The notes beneath the pieces were generated by a model. The model searched no databases. It had not been told where the DNA came from and saw only the letters and a list, made by a program, of their open reading frames with translations. The position numbers and the translations under genes were made by a program. DNA of 64,000 nucleotides from Earliella scabrosa (Eukaryota; Basidiomycota; Agaricomycetes; Polyporales; Polyporaceae): NCBI GenBank assembly GCA_022605405.1, contig JABYQQ010000003.1, forward strand, positions 2,728,001-2,792,000, given 5' to 3'. Shown one piece after another: positions 59,107-64,000 of the stretch. Every line of letters begins with the position of its first letter. Positions within the stretch are counted from its first letter, which is position 1.

Positions 59107-60298
59107 ATGAAGCACTTCCCCATTTTTGCTGCGCTCTGCGCTATCCCCTATGTCGCGGCCCATGGCTTCGTCAGCAAAGTCACGATCGACGGCAAGACCT
59201 ACGCTGGCAACGAGCCTGGTCAATACAAGGGTGCGTCTTGCACACTTGCGGTGAAAGTCTCAAAGTGCTGAATCGTCTTTCAGGCCCGAGCCCCATCCGT
59301 CTCGTCGACAACAACGGCCCGGTGAAGGGCTCCGACAATCCCGACCTCTTCTGCGGTCTCAAGGCAAAGCCTGCCGAACTCGTCGCCTCTGCCAACCCAG
59401 GCAGCGAAGTCACTTTTGAATGGCTTGCAGGAGGTGGCCAGAATGTACGTCGGATTTCTCACTCGCTCTACACACACAGTCTTACGCCGAGGCAGTGGCC
59501 TCACAACACCGGCCCCATGATCACTTACATGGCATCCTGTGGGTCGACAACTTGCGACAAGTTCGACTCAAGGGACGCGCAATGGTTCAAGATCGACGAG
59601 GCAGGCAAGAAGCCGAACGACGATTCGACTTGGATTCAGGCGGATCTCAGTGAGTAGCGTCTGCTGTCGACCATTTACCACGTCGTAATGCCCTTTAAGT
59701 GAAAGGCGACTCGTACTCCCTCAAGCTCCCCAACAACCTTGCCCCCGGAGACTACCTCATCCGTCACGAGATCATCGCTCTGCATCTCGCCGTCAGCAAG
59801 GGCGGCGCTGAGTTCTACCCGTCCTGCACCCAAGTCCGCGTCGGTGGCAACGCCAACGGCAAGCCTGACGACACGGTCACCTTCCCCGGCGGTTACAGCG
59901 ACAACGACCCTGGCATCTTCGTTCCTGGAGTGAGCATCGTCCTCCTGTCACACGTGCGCTTTGCTTTGCTAACTCGCCGTCACAAGGTGTTCGACGGCAA
60001 CCTGAAGTATGTCTTCCCCGGCCCACCGATCTCGAACCTCGCAGCCAGCGACGGTGAGATCACCCCTCCTGACACCGCCAGCGCTTCGTTCCCGTCGGCA
60101 TCCGCGACCGCAACAGGCAGGGGCGGTGCATCGGGCACGCAGTCTCCACGCGTCCCTGACCCATCTGCTTCCGCCGCACCTGCGGGAGGCTCGAAGTCGA
60201 CATGTCACCTTAAGAAGAGGAGCGCGAGCGAGGCGAACATCAACCGGCCCCGGCATTACAGCCGCATCATGGCCCGCATCCTGCACGGGAGCCATTAA
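59107..60298 (+). CDS. AA9 lytic polysaccharide monooxygenase, 326 aa, five exons
   Basis: Exons 59107-59230, 59284-59444, 59496-59649, 59700-59929 and 59987-60298 sum to 327 codons. The signal peptide MKHFPIFAALCAIPYVAA is followed directly by His19, which becomes the N-terminal histidine of the copper-binding histidine brace (HGFVSKVTIDG). The second brace histidine is in WPHNTGPM (His98) and the axial tyrosine in AEFYPSCTQV (Tyr186). These copper enzymes oxidatively cleave cellulose or related glucans outside the cell, helped by a reductant and H2O2 or O2. The C-terminus is a Ser/Thr/Pro/Gly-rich tail ending in a basic stretch, without a CBM1 cellulose-binding domain. The KR-rich end (LKKRSASEANINRPRHYSR) is unusual and may be trimmed. 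A TATA box lies 170 bases upstream. Confidence 0.95.
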
Positions 60299-61729
60299 GT
60301 GCTCGCCGTCCGGTCCCAGCTTTCTTTTCGGTTTATAGGTTATACACGCCGGGCAGGTTCCTAAGTTTATGACAGCGACGACGCTAGATGCTCTATGTAT
60401 TGCTGTACTCACTATCATCTCTGTAGCCATTAGACACTGGGTGTAATCATATTCGGTCTTTTCTGCGATCTCTCGTCAAGGCCTGAAGTGTAGTTGCCGG
60501 TAAGTCGGCTGTGCTGGCGCCTCCCTAATGACTTACGACATCGCTGGCTAATACGCGCAGGTCGGGTCCCGTATCTGTATTTCATTGTCTAGTGGGGGTC
60601 GGATCGTGTGTCGCCTGGTTTCGCTCAGCGAGTCCGACCCTCGCAGGGTATGTACGCCCGAACCATGCCCGAGTCTGAATTCCTCGATGGTGTTCCCTCG
60701 TGTGCGACCGACGCGCACAAGGCTGCTCGGCCGCAGCGTGTTCGTACACCGTCTGCAGAGCTGATCTAGCCTCGATCGCAAGTGCTGTGCGCGGAAGATG
60801 GTTTAGGCGGCTCCTGTTGCCCATATCGGTAACCCTCGGGGTGGGTTCGTGAATCGTGCCCCTCTCGTCTGCGCGTCAACACTGACTAACCCTTCGATGT
60901 GTCCGTTCAATTCGCTACTGCAGTGGATCGACTCGGACATACCGGGCGGGACAGAGACGTTCCGAATGTGCTGACCGTCCCCTCAAGTGGCACGTGTTTC
61001 GACCTCACGCAATCGCGTCTTTGAGTGGGTCGGTGTCTAGATCGTTGGCCAGATGATAACGCGTGAGGCAGGTCAGCTCGGATGTTGAATGCTGACGATA
61101 TCGTCTCTAGAAGCAGGTCATCGTTCGCTGTTATGCGGTCAGCAGGGAGTGGAGGTGGGCACGGATCTCATGGGTCCTTTTTGGGTTTACCCTCACCTGA
61201 CGCGCCTATCGAATATGGTGTTGCCGGAATCAGCAGCCGGATTGTCCCGAGTAACCTGTCCCTCTGCATCCCGACCCAGGAATCTCTGTCTACCATTGGT
61301 CTTGGAAGCGATAACTATGATAGGCTTGGAATCGTGTACAAGAGGGTGAGTACTCCCATCTCCGACGCCGCATACGTACTGTTGACACGGCGGGGTGACC
61401 GTGCAAGGTCGGGGGTCGTCCCAATCGGCTCGACATAGCCTAGGCTTGCCGTCGTAGCACGTGGTGAATATTGAAGATCGGGCTCGAAAGGGCATGGGAC
61501 CGACCGATGGGATCTCGGTATACAGCACCACACTCAGTAGAGTTCGAATCTGGGATGATCGACGCCGACAGGAGGCTGACGCCGAGCGTCGCTCTCATCC
61601 TCCACCGGATATGATGCTTATGGTATCAGACTGGCCGACCGAACCTCGTCCGCCGTCCAGTACCCATAAAGTATATCAGGTCTGTGTCCTCTAATCTCCG
61701 CCCCCACCTTCTAGCTTGCTGGTCTCGTC
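60299..61729. other. Intergenic, upstream of the Zn2Cys6 gene
   Basis: About 1.4 kb between AA9 and the regulator, both on the plus strand. Only short overlapping frames are seen. It should hold the AA9 3' UTR and a fairly long promoter for the regulator. Confidence 0.4.
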
Positions 61730-63478
61730 ATGGCTTCCGTTCAGGTATCTTTCGACGATTACATCCACTCGGACCCTCGAACACCCTCGTACGAGCTGTC
61801 AGCAACATACGGTTACTCCCAGTATCCGTCATCACTTCACCACGCTTATCTGGACGAGTCTACCTCCGGGGCTCATCTGGACGCACGTTTCCACCAGCTG
61901 CATCCTGACGCGGCTTACTCCGCATATCTTGCCGAGCAGCATGACGCACTATCAGGGCAGTACTACATGTCCGCCGCGAACAGCGCCTTCTTCGAGCCCC
62001 ATCACCTCCACTCTCACCACCAACCGTCTCAACCGTCAGGCTATCAAGACCTTGCTACCTGGCACGCGAACGATGGCCCGTCCTTCGGAGCGCAAGCGTA
62101 TGATCCCGCCCCTAACCCCGCCGTGATGCACACCATCGACTCGGCCATCGGCTCCTCACACACTACTCTCACTCAGCGTGCGAACCTCATTGCGCAGGCT
62201 GCACTACATCAGCAGCAAGTTGCGGGGCCGTCGCAGGCCGCGCTCTCTGGTTCGCTGGACCCCAACACATACGACTTCCGCCCGGCCGTTCCACATGATC
62301 GCCAGCGGACGGCGCAAGCATGCGAGAAGTGTCGAGCACGAAAGGCGAAGGTGCGTCCATCCTTCTTCTGTATAGCCTCCCCTTACTCATTTCTACTCTC
62401 GTTGTACAGTGCAGCGGCGGCGCCCCATGCGAGCGGTGCGTCAGTAGGGGCCTTCAGTGCGAATACGCTCCCGAGCGGAAAATGCGCGGCCCCAACAAAC
62501 ATAAGCGCAAGAGCAGCAACGCTCCGCCGCCTTCGGACAACACACTTATACCCCCCTCTCGACGCGCGCGCGCCAGTTCTGTGTCCAGCTCAACTTCGGA
62601 TGGCGCGACGTCTGACCATGCGCCCGATGGCTCGCCTGCCTCGGTCATCGTCAATCTTCCTGATCACTCGTCCGCACACAGTAGCCCCGCCCCTGCGACC
62701 CGCACCCTCCCTTCCACCGCACCTACGAGCCGTCGTCGTGCGGCGACCGTCGGCTCGTTCCAACGCCCAGCCTTCAAGGTCTCTCCTCTGTCGGGTTCTC
62801 CCGCTCAGGCACTACTCGTCGGTGCGCGATCCCGCCCGCGGCCTCCTCCGCTCAACCTCGCCAGCGCACGCGACTACGTCCCACCAATGCTCGCGCAGTA
62901 CGCACGCAGCGCGGACCAGGCCCACTTCCCCGCCGAGGTGTCTGGACGCGACTCACGGCCGACCTCCCTGCCACCGTACCTGCTCGAGTCCTACTCTCGC
63001 ATTGCGCTCGCCATCCCCGAGAGCGAAGGGTACGTGTGCTCGTCCATTGTATGCCCACGACACCCTGCTGATATCATGTAGGTCCAGATCTCACGACATG
63101 ACCGGCTACCTGCAGACCTCACCTCAAGTGGACGCGCTCTCCGTCTATTCGCACACGCGCACCAACTCCTCCGACGCGTCTGCGCCAATCACGCCCATCT
63201 CGCTCTCGTTCGACGGCTCCACGGAGCTCCAGTACCCAGACGACATCCCCCCCTCAGGCTACGATAATAGCTTCGGGCACTTCGGCTCTACGACCTCTGA
63301 CCAGCCGTTTGGGGGTGACGTTGATTCCGGCCGTGATACCTACCGTCCGACGAAGAGTGCTCAGGGGTCCCCTCTTGGGGCTTGGGCTGTCGCGGTCAGG
63401 CACGGTCAGTTGGGTCAGGACGGCACTCCGCGAGGCGTGGACGATGCGGACATGTCCCGCATGGCCATTCAGTCATGA
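61730..63478 (+). CDS. Zn(II)2Cys6 fungal transcription factor, 545 aa, three exons
   Basis: Exons 61730-62350, 62410-63029 and 63082-63478 sum to 546 codons. The zinc cluster is complete and canonical: ACEKCRARKAKCSGGAPC continuing ERCVSRGLQCEY, spacing C-x2-C-x6-C-x5-C-x2-C-x6-C, with the first intron cutting exactly between the Lys and the third Cys. A basic linker (RKMRGPNKHKRKSS) follows. The cluster lies near residue 200, after a His/Gln/Tyr-rich region, which is later than the usual N-terminal position. The remainder is Ser/Pro-rich without the typical fungal-specific middle homology domain that I can recognise. It should bind CGG-type sites in the nucleus. It lies next to the AA9 gene on the same strand, but no regulatory link is shown. 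Confidence 0.92.
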   Translation: MASVQVSFDDYIHSDPRTPSYELSATYGYSQYPSSLHHAYLDESTSGAHLDARFHQLHPDAAYSAYLAEQHDALSGQYYMSAANSAFFEPHHLHSHHQPSQPSGYQDLATWHANDGPSFGAQAYDPAPNPAVMHTIDSAIGSSHTTLTQRANLIAQAALHQQQVAGPSQAALSGSLDPNTYDFRPAVPHDRQRTAQACEKCRARKAKVRPSFFCIASPYSFLLSLYSAAAAPHASGASVGAFSANTLPSGKCAAPTNISARAATLRRLRTTHLYPPLDARAPVLCPAQLRMARRLTMRPMARLPRSSSIFLITRPHTVAPPLRPAPSLPPHLRAVVVRRPSARSNAQPSRSLLCRVLPLRHYSSVRDPARGLLRSTSPAHATTSHQCSRSTHAARTRPTSPPRCLDATHGRPPCHRTCSSPTLALRSPSPRAKGTCARPLYAHDTLLISCRSRSHDMTGYLQTSPQVDALSVYSHTRTNSSDASAPITPISLSFDGSTELQYPDDIPPSGYDNSFGHFGSTTSDQPFGGDVDSGRDTYRPTKSAQGSPLGAWAVAVRHGQLGQDGTPRGVDDADMSRMAIQS

Positions 63479-64000
63479 CTTGATCCACGTCAACGGATCT
63501 GACTAACTGGTTGTTTCTCTGTCGTCGCTTTTGCACTACTCTCAATATGCGGAACAGAATCGGACCTTGTACCATACCCCGCATGATGTACAATACTTGT
63601 TATAGAATAGCACGATCCGTCCTCATACTCGTAACGATGCCATTCTCCTCGATTACGCATGGCTACGTGTGTCTCCATCCCTTCTGAGGCGGCGAATGCT
63701 CCACCTGGTCGCAAAGTCGCAATCTTCCGATCACAAACCTCGCGAGGAAGTTCTGAGCGCGTCCGCGCTGTCATAAGCCTGAGTACAGTGGGAGAGAATA
63801 TATGGATACTGAAGCAATGACACCAACGGCCGCCACTCGTGCGTTATGCCGCGTCGCAACTATTGGATGTTTGTCGCATTCCTACCAGCTGCAGGATCCT
63901 ACGTACTTGGTATACGAGGTGAAGTCGCCGAGGCGGGATTCTCAAGATTAGAAACAAGGCGTGAACCTGCCCTGAAGAATCTCATAAGATGCGCTCAATA
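63479..64000. other. 3' flank of the regulator gene, nothing identified
   Basis: About 0.5 kb to the window edge. A minus-strand frame at 63490-63774 has no support. Confidence 0.4.

Noticed and set aside
1..64000. CRISPR arrays, bacterial operons, riboswitches, replication origins, viral genes
   Set aside because: None seen. Intron-rich genes, TATA promoters and a eukaryotic tRNA show nuclear fungal DNA; the tandem repeats found have units of only 5-8 bases.

Overview
The window is nuclear DNA from a filamentous basidiomycete, most likely an Agaricomycete and perhaps a wood-decaying polypore. The evidence is: genes cut by many GT-AG introns of about 45-65 bases, very short exons, a secreted AA9 lytic polysaccharide monooxygenase, a secreted GH31 glucosidase, a secreted amidase, F-box/LRR and WD40 genes, and HMG-box and Zn2Cys6 regulators. 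The placement within Agaricomycetes is an inference. Exon structures were built by hand from splice consensus, reading phase and protein-family similarity. Every multi-exon model given sums to a whole number of codons; two genes do so only if one extra base is ignored.

Layout. 0-5.4 kb: the tail of a WD40 protein (+), an unexplained intronless frame (-), an unknown 318-residue protein (+) and an F-box/LRR protein (-) with an apparent 1-base frameshift. 6.3-16 kb: two large minus-strand genes, a 14-exon EF-hand/ZZ zinc-finger protein (also with one apparent frameshift) and a 15-exon ArAE/FUSC-type membrane transporter. 16.2-21.2 kb, plus strand: LSm6, which shares a 267-base promoter with the transporter; an unknown protein with a C-terminal membrane anchor; and a small secreted 10-cysteine protein. 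21.3-25.2 kb, minus strand: an unknown membrane protein and a secreted amidase. 25.2-28.3 kb: a gene-poor, repeat-bearing stretch with a TA-flanked MITE just upstream of the amidase, an inverted pair of 64-base repeats and a tRNA-Gly(GCC). 28.4-32 kb: GH31 alpha-glucosidase (-). 35.8-37.1 kb: peroxisomal 2,4-dienoyl-CoA reductase-like SDR (-). 41.3-43 kb: HMG-box transcription factor (-) with about 5.4 kb upstream in which I recognise no gene. 48.4-50 kb: uridine phosphorylase (+). 55-56 kb: GDT1-type Golgi cation transporter (-). 56.9-57.7 kb: a second copy of the 10-cysteine secreted protein (-). 59.1-60.3 kb: AA9 LPMO (+). 61.7-63.5 kb: Zn2Cys6 regulator (+).

The genes do not form a pathway cluster. 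They mix housekeeping functions (LSm6, GDT1, uridine phosphorylase, dienoyl-CoA reductase, tRNA-Gly) with secreted enzymes suited to growth on plant matter (AA9, GH31, amidase) and lineage-specific proteins. The most notable items are the paired 10-cysteine secreted family with an identical exon plan, the MITE whose terminal repeat lies where the amidase TATA box should be, and the two homopolymer frameshifts in otherwise intact genes.
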